DNA of 64,000 nucleotides, from assembly GCA_963711675.1 (NCBI GenBank), contig CAVQFB010000002.1:429237-493236 (forward strand). Direction: 5' to 3'. Shown in pieces: positions 1 to 9,222 of this stretch (the stretch's first letter is position 1; each line of letters begins with the position of its first letter). This stretch comes from CAVQFB01 sp963711675 (lineage in GTDB: Bacteria; Acidobacteriota; Terriglobia; Terriglobales; Acidobacteriaceae). Made by a program: the position numbers and the translations under genes. Under the pieces are notes generated by a model. The model saw only the letters and a list, made by a program, of their open reading frames with translations, was not told the origin of the DNA and did not search any database.

Positions 1-788
1 AACAGCGCGTACACGGCGCTGACATGATCGAAGCGCATTTCATAAATCAGCTTCTTGAAGACCAGAGGCTCGTCCGCGAAGAGGTCTACGCCCCACTCCC
101 AATCGTCGAAGCCAATCGAGCCGGTAATGATCTGCTTCACCATACCCGCATAGCGCCGCCCGACCAACCCGTGCTCGTTCATCTGGCGCTGGCGCTCTTC
201 CATGGGAAGCGTGTACCAGTTCTTGTCCTCGCCACGCTTACGATCCATGGGGTAGAAGCAGATGTACCGGTTGGGCGGGATGGCAGGGAAGAGGCGCGGT
301 TGCATCGCCTCTTTTTGTCGCTTCAGAGTCTCCTGGATTTCGCGATTCCATTCCTCCGAATGCGGCTCGATTCCCCGATCAACCAGCGTCTTATAAGTTT
401 TGTTGCTCGACTCATAGAGTCCGAGTTCGATGATCGAGAGATAGGAAGTCGTGGGTTCGAGATAGTCGCTGAGGCGCAGTTGCGCCAACTGCAACTCCGC
501 TTGATTCAGCTGATCGAAGGCCTCGCGGAAGTGAACGAACATCAAATCACCCTTGTGGCCGAGCAGGGAAAAGAGCGCCGACTGTCCGCCCGCATTCTGT
601 TCCATCTTGCCAAGCACGGACGCCGCCTCGTCGGTGACCTCGCGCTGCTGCGGGGGGCTAAGTGCTTTCCACGCGGTCCAGCGAAACCGCATCATCTGAT
701 GCAGCACGCTGTAACCTTCCACGGTGAGTGGAACAGCAGGCGTCTCTGTGGATACGACTTCCGGATGTGCACTGCGACTCGATGACAT
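1..788 (-). CDS. hemQ: Coproheme decarboxylase HemQ (chlorite dismutase family), 3' end cut by window edge
   Basis: The reading frame opens with ATG at 788 and is still open at base 1, so about 262 residues are visible and the C-terminus is missing. HemQ converts Fe-coproporphyrin III to haem b in the coproporphyrin-dependent haem pathway. The frame has the family's central signature, a tryptophan-tyrosine-rich stretch (NWYTLPMEERQ), then the block GRRYAGMV, the segment ITGSIGFDDWEWGVDLF, and the final FKKLIYEMRFD region. The catalytic tyrosine of HemQ enzymes lies in the WYTLP block. The plus-strand ORF over the same bases is antisense. No other haem genes are visible because the window ends here. 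The family call is firm; HemQ rather than true chlorite dismutase is inferred from the motif set. Confidence 0.93.
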   Translation of the reverse strand, partial: MSSSRSAHPEVVSTETPAVPLTVEGYSVLHQMMRFRWTAWKALSPPQQREVTDEAASVLGKMEQNAGGQSALFSLLGHKGDLMFVHFREAFDQLNQAELQLAQLRLSDYLEPTTSYLSIIELGLYESSNKTYKTLVDRGIEPHSEEWNREIQETLKRQKEAMQPRLFPAIPPNRYICFYPMDRKRGEDKNWYTLPMEERQRQMNEHGLVGRRYAGMVKQIITGSIGFDDWEWGVDLFADEPLVFKKLIYEMRFDHVSAVYAL

Positions 789-851
789 GTATGGGTCCTC
801 AGTTTTTAGAGACTATTGTACCTGCGGATGGAACGAGACCTAAGGCCAAAC

Positions 852-882
852 AAAAACCCCAGCAGGTGGCGCGCTGCTGGGG
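852..882 (-). terminator. Rho-independent terminator
   Basis: On the minus strand a 9-bp stem (CCCCAGCAG at 857-865 pairing with 874-882) is followed directly by five T residues. It lies 21 bases past the stop codon of the ABM-domain gene and ends that transcript before hemQ. Confidence 0.8.
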
Positions 883-902
883 ACCAATATCGACGGCGGG
901 GT

Positions 903-1226
903 TCAGGCTGCGACCGTCTCCAATAGTTTCTGGGAGATCGTGGTCTCGACGGCATAGAACTTCACGATCGGCGTGGCGTTCAGGAAGGGCTCCATGAGCT
1001 GTTTGACCTTCGGGAAGGTATCTCTCTCATAGCGCTCCGCATCCATCTTGCTGTGCCAGAGGGTGACGACGAACGGCCTGGTTGGCTCCATCTCGTTGTC
1101 GAGAGCGATGATATCCACATAGCCGACCTGCTTCTTGACGATCGGGAGGATCTCGTCGCGTACTTTCTTGAGGAATTCCGGCTTCTTCTCGAGCTTCACG
1201 TTCAGTTCCAACGTGCGTGCAAACAT
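903..1226 (-). CDS. Antibiotic biosynthesis monooxygenase (ABM) domain protein
   Basis: A 107-residue single-domain protein. The frame could open at 1256, but ATG at 1226 is preceded by AAGGAGAGAGG at good spacing, so the shorter start is chosen. The pattern fits the ABM/dimeric alpha-beta barrel family: an N-terminal strand (FARTLELNVKLEKK), a helix, a middle strand (GYVDIIAL) and the block VTLWHSKMDAERYERDTFPKV, which matches the usual W.S..a...f motif. Members are small cofactor-free monooxygenases or binding proteins that work as dimers. The substrate cannot be told from sequence. It stands alone with its own terminator, so it is probably a single-gene transcript. Confidence 0.8.
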   Translation of the reverse strand: MFARTLELNVKLEKKPEFLKKVRDEILPIVKKQVGYVDIIALDNEMEPTRPFVVTLWHSKMDAERYERDTFPKVKQLMEPFLNATPIVKFYAVETTISQKLLETVAA

Positions 1227-1580
1227 ATTGACACCTCTCTCCTTATGAAGTTGCACTGCGAGTTATGCCCATCCCGAGGATGGGGAGAGTTATTTGAGTT
1301 GCGGATCGCCGGTGGTTTTCGCTGCCCGACTCACAGGAAAGTGGTCGAATGCCGAGGCCTGATCGTCGCCAGTGGCGAAGGTAGTTGATGCAGGCGCAAG
1401 TTTGTTTTTCCTGGGAGTTCGACAGACGGCCCGATACTGCGCGTTCACGGCCCCGTAGTCAGTGATTTTCGGCACCCTTGGGTGTGATAAGCGCGAGCAA
1501 GCCCCACCGCCATTCTTGCTGGGGAAGATCTGCCCTGAGCGGATTGCGGCGCTGTGTCTTGATCCGGCTCGTGCCTGCCC
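1227..1580. other. Intergenic stretch, no supported gene
   Basis: About 350 bases between the ABM gene and the AsmA-family gene. A 61-codon minus-strand frame (1290-1475) has no ribosome binding site and no recognisable domain, so I do not call it. The stretch should hold the promoter of the ABM gene. Confidence 0.5.
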
Positions 1581-3701
1581 CTATTTCTTGGGCGGCTGCT
1601 TCTTCTTCCCAAAGAGGTCCAGAATCTGATTTACGGTGTCCTGCTGCGGATTCGATTGGCCCTGGGTCCCAGCCCCGGCCTTCTGCCCGCCCAGCAGTCC
1701 ACCCAGAATTCCCGCCGCGCCACCCGACAAAGGATTGCCGGAGGTCGGGAGCAGTCCTTTCAGTTTCATCTGCGCGATCTTCTGGACGTCGGGAGAAAAT
1801 TTCGGGTTCTGGAAGGTTCCGGTCACAATCGCCGGAATCACGATCTCGCCCTGATTGTTGCCGAGGGCGGTATTCATGTATCCCCCAATGCCGCTGCCGC
1901 CCACCTGCTGGCTGAAGGTTTTGTTAAGCACTGCGGTAGCGTTCATATTGAGCGTCTGGCTCACCAGGTTCGCCGTGCCCGTGGCGCCGACGTTGCCGAT
2001 GTCGAGAAGCGCCTGCAAATCGTTGGTCTGCGCCATTCCATTGCGCACAAGAATGTTGCCGGTCAATTTCAGGATGTTGGTGAAGCCTTGGTCTTTTTGC
2101 GCGGATTTTACGAAGCCGCCAATCGAACTGAGTTCGTGCGCGATGTCGACCCCGGAATACTTCACATTGTTGAAGTTCAGGTTCACGGTGCCGTTCAGCG
2201 CGCGCATCAGTTCGTCAGCGCTTACAGCTCCCAGGGGGCCGGCCGCGCGCATATCGAGGTTAAGCGTGCCTGCCCCGTTCACCTTATCCAACCCCGTAAC
2301 GCCATAAGCCTTGGCCATGGAAATAAGGGCAGGGAGTTGCGCCTGAGGAGCTTTCAGGGTCGCGTCGATCATCGGCGTTTTCGAGGTGTACTGCGTCAGC
2401 GTGAACTGAGTGTTCACCGCCGTGCCGCCGGAGGTTACCTGGAAGTTATCGGAACGAACCTCGCTGGGAGTCAGAGCCAGATTGACGGCCTTGATCTGTA
2501 CCGGCTGTGGGATGTCTTTGCCCGAGGCTTGTATATCGCGGCCGGCAATCGTGCCATTCAGGGTGGGCTTGTCAGACGGCCCAGTGGCCCGGATATCTGC
2601 GCTCACACGGCCATTCACGGTCGCACCGGGATTGAAAGCCACGCCCGCAGCGGCGGCCAGCTTGGCCATTTCGGCGATGGAAACATCATCTGCTTTCAGG
2701 CTCAGGTCGAGTACGGCGGGAGTAGGTTTGGAATTCACCGTGCCTGTCACCGAGAGCGGCGTCGGGCCCAGCTTCACCGTCGCCTTGTCGATCTTCAGCA
2801 GATCAGTGTTCAGGTCGTCATTCACGTCGTAGTCAGCGTTGATCGGGTATCCGACCTCTACCCCGTGAAGGCGGGGTTGTTCGATGTTCATTTGTCCGCT
2901 GGCCGATAGTTTTCCTGTATCGCTGCCGATGTTGGTGTGGCCGGTGAGGACGCCGTCGGTGTTGGCCAGGGCCGGAGTCTGGAGAAATTTCTGGAAATTG
3001 GCGATGCTCACGCCCTTGAAATCCAGTCCGCCATGGAAGGGAGTTGCGGCAGGATTACTTTGTGCGACCGGGCCGCCCTTGCCTTGCAGGCGAATTTCCT
3101 GCGCACCCGCGCCGGGGAAGTGGACGGAAGCATCGATCGAAAACGGAGTGTCGGGAGCAAAGTCCGTCAGAGTCAGGTTGATGTGGTCGTAGATGGAGCG
3201 TGGCTTGCGATTCTGATTGTCAGTGACAGCAACCTGGCCGTCTGTAATCTCCAGCTTGCCAAGGGCAAACTGTCCGCCAGAACTTGATGTTGACGTGGAC
3301 CCCGGCTTCGACTTTCCTCCCAAAGTCGAGAAGTTCCACACACCCTGCGCGTTCTTGATCAACTCGACGCTCGGTTTTTCAAGAGTCAGCGAATCCACCT
3401 CCACCGATTTTTGCAACAGGGGCATCAGCTTTACGGAGACATCAAGTTTGGAAGCCTGCACAAATGGTCTCAGGCTATTGAAGGCAGAGTCGTCGGCGAT
3501 CGCGATGTTTTGTACCTGAAAGCGAAAAGGGAACAGGCCCAGGCTCATGTCGCCCAGCGTGACCTTCCTCCCCAAGGCGGCTTCGAGTTTGGTCTGGACC
3601 GTGCCTCGGTATTGATTGGGATTGAACAGCAGGACCGCTGCGACGATCAACACGACCGCGAGCAGAACGATGATTCCGATTACGATTCCGAGCTTGCGCA
3701 T
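1581..3701 (-). CDS. AsmA-family protein
   Basis: A 706-residue protein with one N-terminal membrane anchor (about residues 4-27, very rich in I, V and L). The AsmA N-terminal pattern follows: NPNQYRGTVQTKLEAALGRKVTLG, then the strand-rich LDVSVKLMPLLQKSVEVDSLTLEKPSVEL. The remainder is repeated beta-strand sequence typical of AsmA/TamB-like proteins. The C-terminal 300 residues (GAGTLNLDMRAAGPL, NLNFNNVKYSGVDIAHEL, ATGTANLV) match the AsmA C-terminal region. The tail is Gly/Gln-rich and ends in lysines. Family members are anchored in the inner membrane with a large periplasmic part, and many take part in lipid traffic to the outer membrane. It lies 163 bases downstream of gpsA on the same strand and could share that transcript. 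Confidence 0.88.
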   Translation of the reverse strand: MRKLGIVIGIIVLLAVVLIVAAVLLFNPNQYRGTVQTKLEAALGRKVTLGDMSLGLFPFRFQVQNIAIADDSAFNSLRPFVQASKLDVSVKLMPLLQKSVEVDSLTLEKPSVELIKNAQGVWNFSTLGGKSKPGSTSTSSSGGQFALGKLEITDGQVAVTDNQNRKPRSIYDHINLTLTDFAPDTPFSIDASVHFPGAGAQEIRLQGKGGPVAQSNPAATPFHGGLDFKGVSIANFQKFLQTPALANTDGVLTGHTNIGSDTGKLSASGQMNIEQPRLHGVEVGYPINADYDVNDDLNTDLLKIDKATVKLGPTPLSVTGTVNSKPTPAVLDLSLKADDVSIAEMAKLAAAAGVAFNPGATVNGRVSADIRATGPSDKPTLNGTIAGRDIQASGKDIPQPVQIKAVNLALTPSEVRSDNFQVTSGGTAVNTQFTLTQYTSKTPMIDATLKAPQAQLPALISMAKAYGVTGLDKVNGAGTLNLDMRAAGPLGAVSADELMRALNGTVNLNFNNVKYSGVDIAHELSSIGGFVKSAQKDQGFTNILKLTGNILVRNGMAQTNDLQALLDIGNVGATGTANLVSQTLNMNATAVLNKTFSQQVGGSGIGGYMNTALGNNQGEIVIPAIVTGTFQNPKFSPDVQKIAQMKLKGLLPTSGNPLSGGAAGILGGLLGGQKAGAGTQGQSNPQQDTVNQILDLFGKKKQPPKK

Positions 3702-3864
3702 ATGATCCTCCGCGCTAGGGGTTGCGGGGTATTCCCGAGTTTATAGATGACGGTCTTCGTGTCCTCGGTTTGCTTTTCCGAACCGTTTTGAGCCGTGCTT
3801 GTATGAGTGGCGTTTGAGAAGTTTTTCCTCGGCGAAAGCCCCGGTAAATGAGCCGGGAAGCGTG

Positions 3865-4881
3865 CTAGCCAGTTTCGCTTTTTGCACTGCGGGTCATCAA
3901 CTGGTGGATAGCTTCACGCGGCGTTTTACCATTGTGAAGGATCGCGTACATCTGTTCCGTGATCGGCATCTCGACGCCCCGGGCTTTCGCCAGACCGACC
4001 GCAGCATTCGTAGTCAGCACGCCTTCAGCAACCATGCCGTGCATTCCCGCGATGATATCCGGCAAAGGGCGGCCACGCCCGAGCTCGACTCCCACACTGC
4101 GATTGCGGGAGAGGCCGCCGGTACAAGTAAGAACCAAGTCACCCAACCCGGCGAGGCCCGCCATGGTTTCCTGCCGTCCTCCACAGGCTACCGCCAAGCG
4201 GGTGATCTCCGCCAGCCCGCGGGTGATCAGCGCCGCGACCGAGTTGTGACCCAAACCGAGGCCGTCGCAGACCCCGGCCGCAATTGCGACGATGTTCTTG
4301 AGCGCGCCGCCGAGCTCCACGCCGATAGCGTCATCGCTGGTGTAGATGCGAAAACTGGGATCGCTGAACTCTGCCTGTACGGTCCGGGCGAGTTGCTGGT
4401 CCTGCGAAGCGATGGTGACTGCGGTCGGGTCTCCGCGCGCCACTTCGATGGCAAACGACGGGCCGCTGAGCGCGCCAATCCGAACCGGGAAGCCTGCGCT
4501 CTGCTTCACCACATCCGATATCACTTCCGTCATTCGTAAAAGGCTTCCTTCCTCGATTCCCTTGGTCGCGCTGACAAACAGCATTTCGGGTTTGAGGTGA
4601 GTGCGCAGCCTCTCGAACAAGCGACGGCAGTGGTGCGAAGGCATCACGCTGACGACAATTTCGGCGCCCGCGAGCGCTTCTTCCAGGAGGTTGGTTACGG
4701 AGACTGTGGCGGGAATCTCATGGCCAGGAAGGAAGAGCAGATTTTGCCGCCAAGTGCGAATCGATTCGCAAACCTCTTCTTCGTGCGCCCAGAGCCTTAC
4801 GGAGTGCCCACCTTTGCGGCCGAGGACAATCGAGAGCCCGGTGCCCCACGCGCCTGCGCCGATGATCGCGATATGGCTCAT
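3865..4881 (-). CDS. gpsA: Glycerol-3-phosphate dehydrogenase [NAD(P)+]
   Basis: A full-length 338-residue enzyme that reduces dihydroxyacetone phosphate to sn-glycerol 3-phosphate, the backbone for phospholipids. The N-terminus holds the dinucleotide-binding motif GAGAWGTGL (residues 7-15). Further signature blocks are VSATKGIEEGSL, GALSGPSFAIEVARG, and ELGGALKNIVAIAAGVCDGLGLGHNS with the catalytic lysine in GALKN. GLAGLGDLVLTCTG follows, and the C-terminal region (MPITEQMYAIL) is normal. It overlaps plsY by four bases (ATGA at 4878-4881), so the two are translationally coupled: GpsA makes the substrate that PlsY acylates. Confidence 0.97.
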   Translation of the reverse strand: MSHIAIIGAGAWGTGLSIVLGRKGGHSVRLWAHEEEVCESIRTWRQNLLFLPGHEIPATVSVTNLLEEALAGAEIVVSVMPSHHCRRLFERLRTHLKPEMLFVSATKGIEEGSLLRMTEVISDVVKQSAGFPVRIGALSGPSFAIEVARGDPTAVTIASQDQQLARTVQAEFSDPSFRIYTSDDAIGVELGGALKNIVAIAAGVCDGLGLGHNSVAALITRGLAEITRLAVACGGRQETMAGLAGLGDLVLTCTGGLSRNRSVGVELGRGRPLPDIIAGMHGMVAEGVLTTNAAVGLAKARGVEMPITEQMYAILHNGKTPREAIHQLMTRSAKSETG

Positions 4882-5567
4882 GGGTGCCTCAGTGAGAATC
4901 GGGGCTCACTGCCTGACAGAAGCCGGAGAATGTTCTGATAATGGCGCAGGATCACTAATAAGGAGGCAATACTCATAATTAAGATGACCGTCGGCGAGAA
5001 TTCGCCGCGATAGATGAGCCACGCCAGCCACGGAAAGGCTGCCGCAGCAAGCACCGAACCGAGGGAAACGAAGCGAGTGGCAACCACAGCCAGCAGGAAC
5101 AACGCGAAGGCGCCCAGCATAGCCTCAGGCGCGAGGAGGGCAAAGCCTCCCACCGCCGTGGCCACCCCTTTGCCGCCTTTGAAGCCGAGCCATACGGGAA
5201 AGCTGTGACCAATGACTGCGAAGAGTGCGGCTAGCGCTGCCAGCAGATGGATTTTATCGAGGAGGGCCCGCGCTAACGCTCTTGCCGCTGCGATCTGCTC
5301 GGGATCGGCAGCTAGGATCGCCGCATGATGCGACCCTTGCCTTGCCAGCCACATGGCGAAAGCGACAGCCGCGAAGCCTTTGGCTGCATCGAGAACCAGA
5401 GTCAAAATGCCCAGGCCCGGGGATGACCGCGCTACGTTGGTGGCGCCGATATTCCCGCTGCCGGTGCTGCGAATGTCCTGACCGCGAAACATGCGGACGA
5501 GCAAGTATCCGAAAGGGATCGACCCTAGCAAGTAGCCGACGGCAGCGGCGAAAAGAATGGCCAACAT
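4878..5567 (-). CDS. plsY: Acyl-phosphate:glycerol-3-phosphate acyltransferase
   Basis: A 229-residue integral membrane enzyme that moves the acyl group from acyl phosphate to glycerol 3-phosphate, giving lysophosphatidate. The PlsY motifs are present: GSIPFGYLL near residue 15, the SGNIGATNVAR block, and GHSFPVWLGFKGGKGVAT around residues 130-148. At least five hydrophobic spans fit the known topology. The protein is somewhat longer than many PlsY (about 200) because of an insert after the second helix (residues about 75-105, rich in Ala, His and Asp). It is coupled by a four-base overlap to gpsA. ThpR ends 23 bases upstream. Confidence 0.96.
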   Translation of the reverse strand: MLAILFAAAVGYLLGSIPFGYLLVRMFRGQDIRSTGSGNIGATNVARSSPGLGILTLVLDAAKGFAAVAFAMWLARQGSHHAAILAADPEQIAAARALARALLDKIHLLAALAALFAVIGHSFPVWLGFKGGKGVATAVGGFALLAPEAMLGAFALFLLAVVATRFVSLGSVLAAAAFPWLAWLIYRGEFSPTVILIMSIASLLVILRHYQNILRLLSGSEPRFSLRHP

Positions 5568-5590
5568 TCAGTTTGGACGTGCGCTCCCGG

Positions 5591-6178
5591 TCAGCGCAAC
5601 GGGAAGCGTTCCAGCTTCGTGTAGCGCGATCCGCCGGGCGAGAGCTGGCTCTGATACAGAAAAAAGTCGTGGGCCCTCATTGTACCGAACTCAGGCACGG
5701 CCCGTGCGGCCAATTTCTCCTGCAGCCGCTGGAAGATGTTGTTGGGACGATCGCCCTTCTGCCGCGTCGGCGCACCCGAGCCGCGTCCACCGCGAGCCAG
5801 AGTCAAATGCGGGCTGAAGGCGTGGATTTCTTTCGAGACTCCACAGGTTGCCATGGCGTTATCGACTGCGGAGGCAAGAGTGGCTAACACCGGGCCGGAT
5901 TCGATTCCGACCCAGAAAACCCGTGGAGCTTTGGGGTTGGGGAAGAATCCGGAACCGTGAAAGGTGACTTCGAATGGAGGTGCTTGCACGGCTGACAAGG
6001 CTTTCTTGATCGTATCGACAGTTTCAGCAGGCTTCTCGCCAACAAACTTGAGCGTGACGTGCAGCGACTCCGGCTTCACCCATCGTGCTTCCGGCGCGAA
6101 CCCGCTCACCCCGCTCATAAAGAGTTGGATACGCTCGCAGATCGCTTCGTCGATGTCTAGTGCGATGAACAGACGCAT
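5591..6178 (-). CDS. thpR: RNA 2',3'-cyclic phosphodiesterase (2H family)
   Basis: A 195-residue 2H phosphoesterase. It opens with MRLFIALDI, the usual start of the family, and carries both catalytic HxTx motifs: HVTLKFVGE near residue 45 and HLTLARGG near residue 126. ThpR (also called LigT) opens 2',3'-cyclic phosphates on RNA ends and can join tRNA halves in vitro. The C-terminus (EFGTMRAHDFFLYQSQLSPGG) matches family members. It lies 23 bases before plsY and 87 bases after cinA on the same strand, inside the long minus-strand run. The thpR-cinA adjacency occurs in other bacteria, but a functional link is not shown. Confidence 0.94.
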   Translation of the reverse strand: MRLFIALDIDEAICERIQLFMSGVSGFAPEARWVKPESLHVTLKFVGEKPAETVDTIKKALSAVQAPPFEVTFHGSGFFPNPKAPRVFWVGIESGPVLATLASAVDNAMATCGVSKEIHAFSPHLTLARGGRGSGAPTRQKGDRPNNIFQRLQEKLAARAVPEFGTMRAHDFFLYQSQLSPGGSRYTKLERFPLR

Positions 6179-6265
6179 GGTTGAGGAATATTGGTTCCAG
6201 CCCGATTAAGGGACTAACGCCTCCGACTAACGACCAGCGACCAGCGACTTGTCACCATCATCTTG

Positions 6266-7510
6266 TCACAGCAGTTTTCTTCTGATCATATCTAGAGCCT
6301 GCTGAGTGGCGAACCAGCGGATACGTTTCCGGTCGCCCGGAAAACTTCGTTCGACCACTTCCATTCCGCTCTCCGAGGCCAGCGCGTGGAACACCAGCCC
6401 CACCGGTTTTTCCGGAGTACCACCGGTCGGCCCGGCCACGCCCGTGATTCCCACTCCTAGATTGGCGTTGCAGCGTTTGCGAATTCCCTCGGCGAGCGCC
6501 ACTGCGACTTCGCGGCTCACTGCTCCGTGCTTCTCGACCAGGTCGGCAGGCACACCAGCAAACTCCGTTTTCAACTCGTTCGAGTAAACGATCGCCCCGC
6601 CGACAAAATAGCGAGAGCTGCCGCTGATGGACGTGATCCGCTCGCCAAGAAGTCCTCCGGTGCAGGACTCCGCGACCGCGAGTGTGAGGTTTCGCATTTG
6701 CAGGTAATAACTGACAATTTGCTCGAGCGACTCGCCCTGGTGCGAAAAAACGTAGTCGCCAAGCTCCTCTTCGATTTCGTCCGCGAGCCGATCCACCCGT
6801 TCTTCGGCGGCCTTCAGGGACTCGGCTCTTGTCTTCAGGTGCAACTGAATCTCCCCAGCGCCTGCCAGGATGGTCGTTTGCACATCGGCATATTTCTTGT
6901 AGATCGGTGCGATTCGTGCGTCGCAAGCCGATTCCCCCATCATGGCCACCTTCAGAACACGTGTCGCGATGAATTGAACGGGCAGCTTGGCGCGCAGGCG
7001 TTCCACGCACTGCTCATCAAACAGAGCTTTCAGTTCATGGGGCGGGCCGGGCAGCAAAAGGATAATGCGCTCGCGACCGTCGTATTTCCCACTCAGCCAC
7101 TGTCCGGGTGCGGTGCCGTTGGCATTGCGAAGCACGACCGCGCCGGTGAGAACGTCGGCCTGCTTGCTGTTGTTAGGGGTCATCTTCCAGCCGCGGCTGG
7201 CAAAGCGCTGCTCGATGGCAGTCAGGATTTCGGGATCACGATGCAACTGGAGGCCGAGCGCCTGGGCCACAGCTTCGCGCGTGAGGTCGTCTTCCGTGGG
7301 TCCAAGACCGCCCATGAAAATGACAATCTCTGCTCGGGCAACCGCCTGGCTAGCTGCGGTGAGAAGGTGTTGGGGATTGTCGCCGACGATGGTCTTGAAG
7401 ATTACGTCTACACCCAATTGATTCAGCTTCTCCGTCAGGTAAAGCGAGTTTGTGTCCTGACGGAAAGGCGTGAGCAGTTCCGATCCGATAGCGATGATCT
7501 CCGCGTTCAC
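6266..7510 (-). CDS. cinA: CinA-family nicotinamide-nucleotide amidohydrolase
   Basis: A 414-residue two-domain protein. The N-terminal part (residues 1-170) is the MoCF/COG1058 domain, with AEIIAIGSELL at the start and FMGGLGPTEDDLTREAVAQ; in characterised proteins it hydrolyses ADP-ribose-type pyrophosphates. The C-terminal part (from about residue 255) is the PncC amidase domain, with AVAESCTGGLLGERI and GAIVYSNELK, which deamidates nicotinamide mononucleotide in the pyridine-nucleotide salvage cycle. The segment GVTGVAGPTGG-like (GITGVAGPTGGTPEKPVGLV) is also intact. Length is normal for the fused form. It sits in the middle of the run from rimO to gpsA. Confidence 0.95.
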   Translation of the reverse strand: MNAEIIAIGSELLTPFRQDTNSLYLTEKLNQLGVDVIFKTIVGDNPQHLLTAASQAVARAEIVIFMGGLGPTEDDLTREAVAQALGLQLHRDPEILTAIEQRFASRGWKMTPNNSKQADVLTGAVVLRNANGTAPGQWLSGKYDGRERIILLLPGPPHELKALFDEQCVERLRAKLPVQFIATRVLKVAMMGESACDARIAPIYKKYADVQTTILAGAGEIQLHLKTRAESLKAAEERVDRLADEIEEELGDYVFSHQGESLEQIVSYYLQMRNLTLAVAESCTGGLLGERITSISGSSRYFVGGAIVYSNELKTEFAGVPADLVEKHGAVSREVAVALAEGIRKRCNANLGVGITGVAGPTGGTPEKPVGLVFHALASESGMEVVERSFPGDRKRIRWFATQQALDMIRRKLL

Positions 7511-7563
7511 GGCAAGAAGTGTAAATGATCAGACAAGTGAAATCAGGAGAGGGTGCGCGAGGT

Positions 7564-8622
7564 CTATTCGGGCAACAGCGACAAGCCCTGAAGATTCCAG
7601 GAGAGATGGTGGACGGCAGTGGTCGTGGCCAGAATAACGGAACGGCCGGGAGCGAAGGCCAGCCCGACCAGACCTTGTCCCGCGACTTCAATATTGGCTT
7701 TTCCCTGCGGCGATATTTTCACGATGCCTCGTTTGCCCGAAAGGGAAGCGGCCACGTAGAGATTGCCGTCCGAGTCGAACGCCAGCCCTTGCGGGCGCCC
7801 GAGACCGCGGAAGTAGTTTGACACCGAGCCATGCGGGTCAACTCGGTAGACAGAGTCAAAACTCGAGGTGGTCGGTCCAGTGACGAACAGATCGCCGGAG
7901 GGACCGAACGCGAGGTGGTATGCGGAGACGCTGGGCTCGAGGGTGGCGAATACGAAGGTCTGCCGGTCGCGGCTGATTTTGAAAATGGTGCCGCTGCGGT
8001 CGCCCACATATAGATTTTGCTCCCGGTCGAAAGCGATGCCTGTTGCAATCCCCATTCCCTCAGCATAAGCAGACATGGTGCCGTTCGGGGCGACACGGTA
8101 GACCGTTCCATCGTGCCGCGACGAGACGTACATCTGGCCTTCGCGGTCGAAGGCGATGGAAGTCGCATTCATCATCTCCGCCACAAAGGGCTTGGCTGCG
8201 TAGTTGGTGTCGATCTTGAAAATAGAAACCGGTACTTTCTGGCCGCGCGATCCGGAGAATGTTGCATAGATGTTGCCTTCATGATCGAGCGCAGGATTGG
8301 TAACGGGATGCAAACCTTCGGCGATCTGCACTGCCACCTTAACTTGCTGCGCGTTGCTGACGCTTCCGTTGGCTGCGACCACCACGGGACCGGTAGTTGC
8401 ACCCTCGGGAACACGTGCGACAAGGAAGTCGTCCGAACTGATGATGACCGCGCCCTGCACGTGGCCAAACTGAACCTCGGGCCGGCGCAATTCGTGGGGC
8501 CGAAGGCTGGTGCCGGTGATGCGAATTTCACCGCCGGGCAGGGCAGCTGCGGGAGACACACCTTCAATGTGCGGCTTCCCGTTGACGTTTTTCTTGCCCA
8601 GCAACCGGTCGGAAATTCCCAT
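7564..8622 (-). CDS. TIG/IPT-domain and NHL-like beta-propeller protein
   Basis: A 352-residue protein. Residues 18-95 form an IPT/TIG immunoglobulin-like domain (GVSPAAALPGGEIRITGTSL). The remainder is a propeller of NHL or SMP-30 type repeats: each blade carries a phrase such as IAFDREGQMYVSSR, IAFDREQNLYVGDR, LAFGPSGDLFVTG or LAFDSDGNLYVAA, giving at least five blades. No signal peptide is visible, so a cytoplasmic location is possible. Its place between pgpA (34 bases upstream) and cinA (53 bases downstream) suggests co-transcription, but I cannot name a function. A lactonase is possible; no metal-binding residues could be assigned. Confidence 0.78.
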   Translation of the reverse strand: MGISDRLLGKKNVNGKPHIEGVSPAAALPGGEIRITGTSLRPHELRRPEVQFGHVQGAVIISSDDFLVARVPEGATTGPVVVAANGSVSNAQQVKVAVQIAEGLHPVTNPALDHEGNIYATFSGSRGQKVPVSIFKIDTNYAAKPFVAEMMNATSIAFDREGQMYVSSRHDGTVYRVAPNGTMSAYAEGMGIATGIAFDREQNLYVGDRSGTIFKISRDRQTFVFATLEPSVSAYHLAFGPSGDLFVTGPTTSSFDSVYRVDPHGSVSNYFRGLGRPQGLAFDSDGNLYVAASLSGKRGIVKISPQGKANIEVAGQGLVGLAFAPGRSVILATTTAVHHLSWNLQGLSLLPE

Positions 8623-8656
8623 TAACTCGAGTTCCCCAGGCGCGACAAAGCAACGC

Positions 8657-9178
8657 TTAGCTTATTAGAAGACCAAAATGCAGCAACAGATGCATGCAAA
8701 TCAGCGCGTACAGTCCGGCGCCGACGTCATCGATCACGATGCCGGTGCCTTCCGGAAGCTGCTCCAACGTTCGGATCGGAAACGGCTTCAGGATGTCGAA
8801 TACACGAAAAAGTATAAAGCCCGCCAAAAGAGATTTCCAAGCCAGGGGAGCACCCACCAAAGTGATCAACTGTCCGGCGACTTCGTCGATCACGACGAAC
8901 TGCGGGTCTTTGCGGCTACTGGCGCGGGCAAGCGCCGTTGCTGCGGGTATCCCTATCAGTACTGCCGCAATTGCGACCATAATTGCGGCCGGAGCATGCC
9001 ATGAAAGCGGTATCCAGCGAGCTATAACCGCCCAAAGTACGACAGTGGCCGCCGACCCCCAGCTGCCAGGGCCGGGCTTTAGGTACCCGACGCCGAAGAA
9101 CGTTGCGACTAGCGTTGCCCAGAGTGGCGCCCGAGGCAGAACTGGTGTCGAAGGCGCAGGTTCAGCAGTAGCGGTCAT
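8657..9178 (-). CDS. pgpA: Phosphatidylglycerophosphatase A
   Basis: A 173-residue membrane phosphatase that removes the phosphate from phosphatidylglycerol phosphate, the last step to phosphatidylglycerol. The family blocks are clear: FGVGYLKPGPGSWGSAA near the start, FVVIDEVAGQLITL in the middle with the acidic pair, and LFRVFDILKPFPIRTLEQLPEGTGIVIDDVGAGLYA near the end. Four hydrophobic spans are visible. It follows yacG by 44 bases and precedes the TIG/NHL gene by 34. With plsY and gpsA it makes the run rich in phospholipid genes. Confidence 0.95.
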   Translation of the reverse strand: MTATAEPAPSTPVLPRAPLWATLVATFFGVGYLKPGPGSWGSAATVVLWAVIARWIPLSWHAPAAIMVAIAAVLIGIPAATALARASSRKDPQFVVIDEVAGQLITLVGAPLAWKSLLAGFILFRVFDILKPFPIRTLEQLPEGTGIVIDDVGAGLYALICMHLLLHFGLLIS

Positions 9179-9222
9179 AAGGGGGTATTGTCAGGCAAAG
9201 ACTGGAGGTTGCGGAAAGTTTT

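Noticed and set aside
24..785. Plus-strand frame of 253 codons at the left edge
   Set aside because: It is antisense to the well-matching hemQ frame on the minus strand and has no recognisable domain.
1290..1475. Minus-strand frame of 61 codons upstream of the AsmA-family gene
   Set aside because: No ribosome binding site, no family and poor composition; more likely non-coding.
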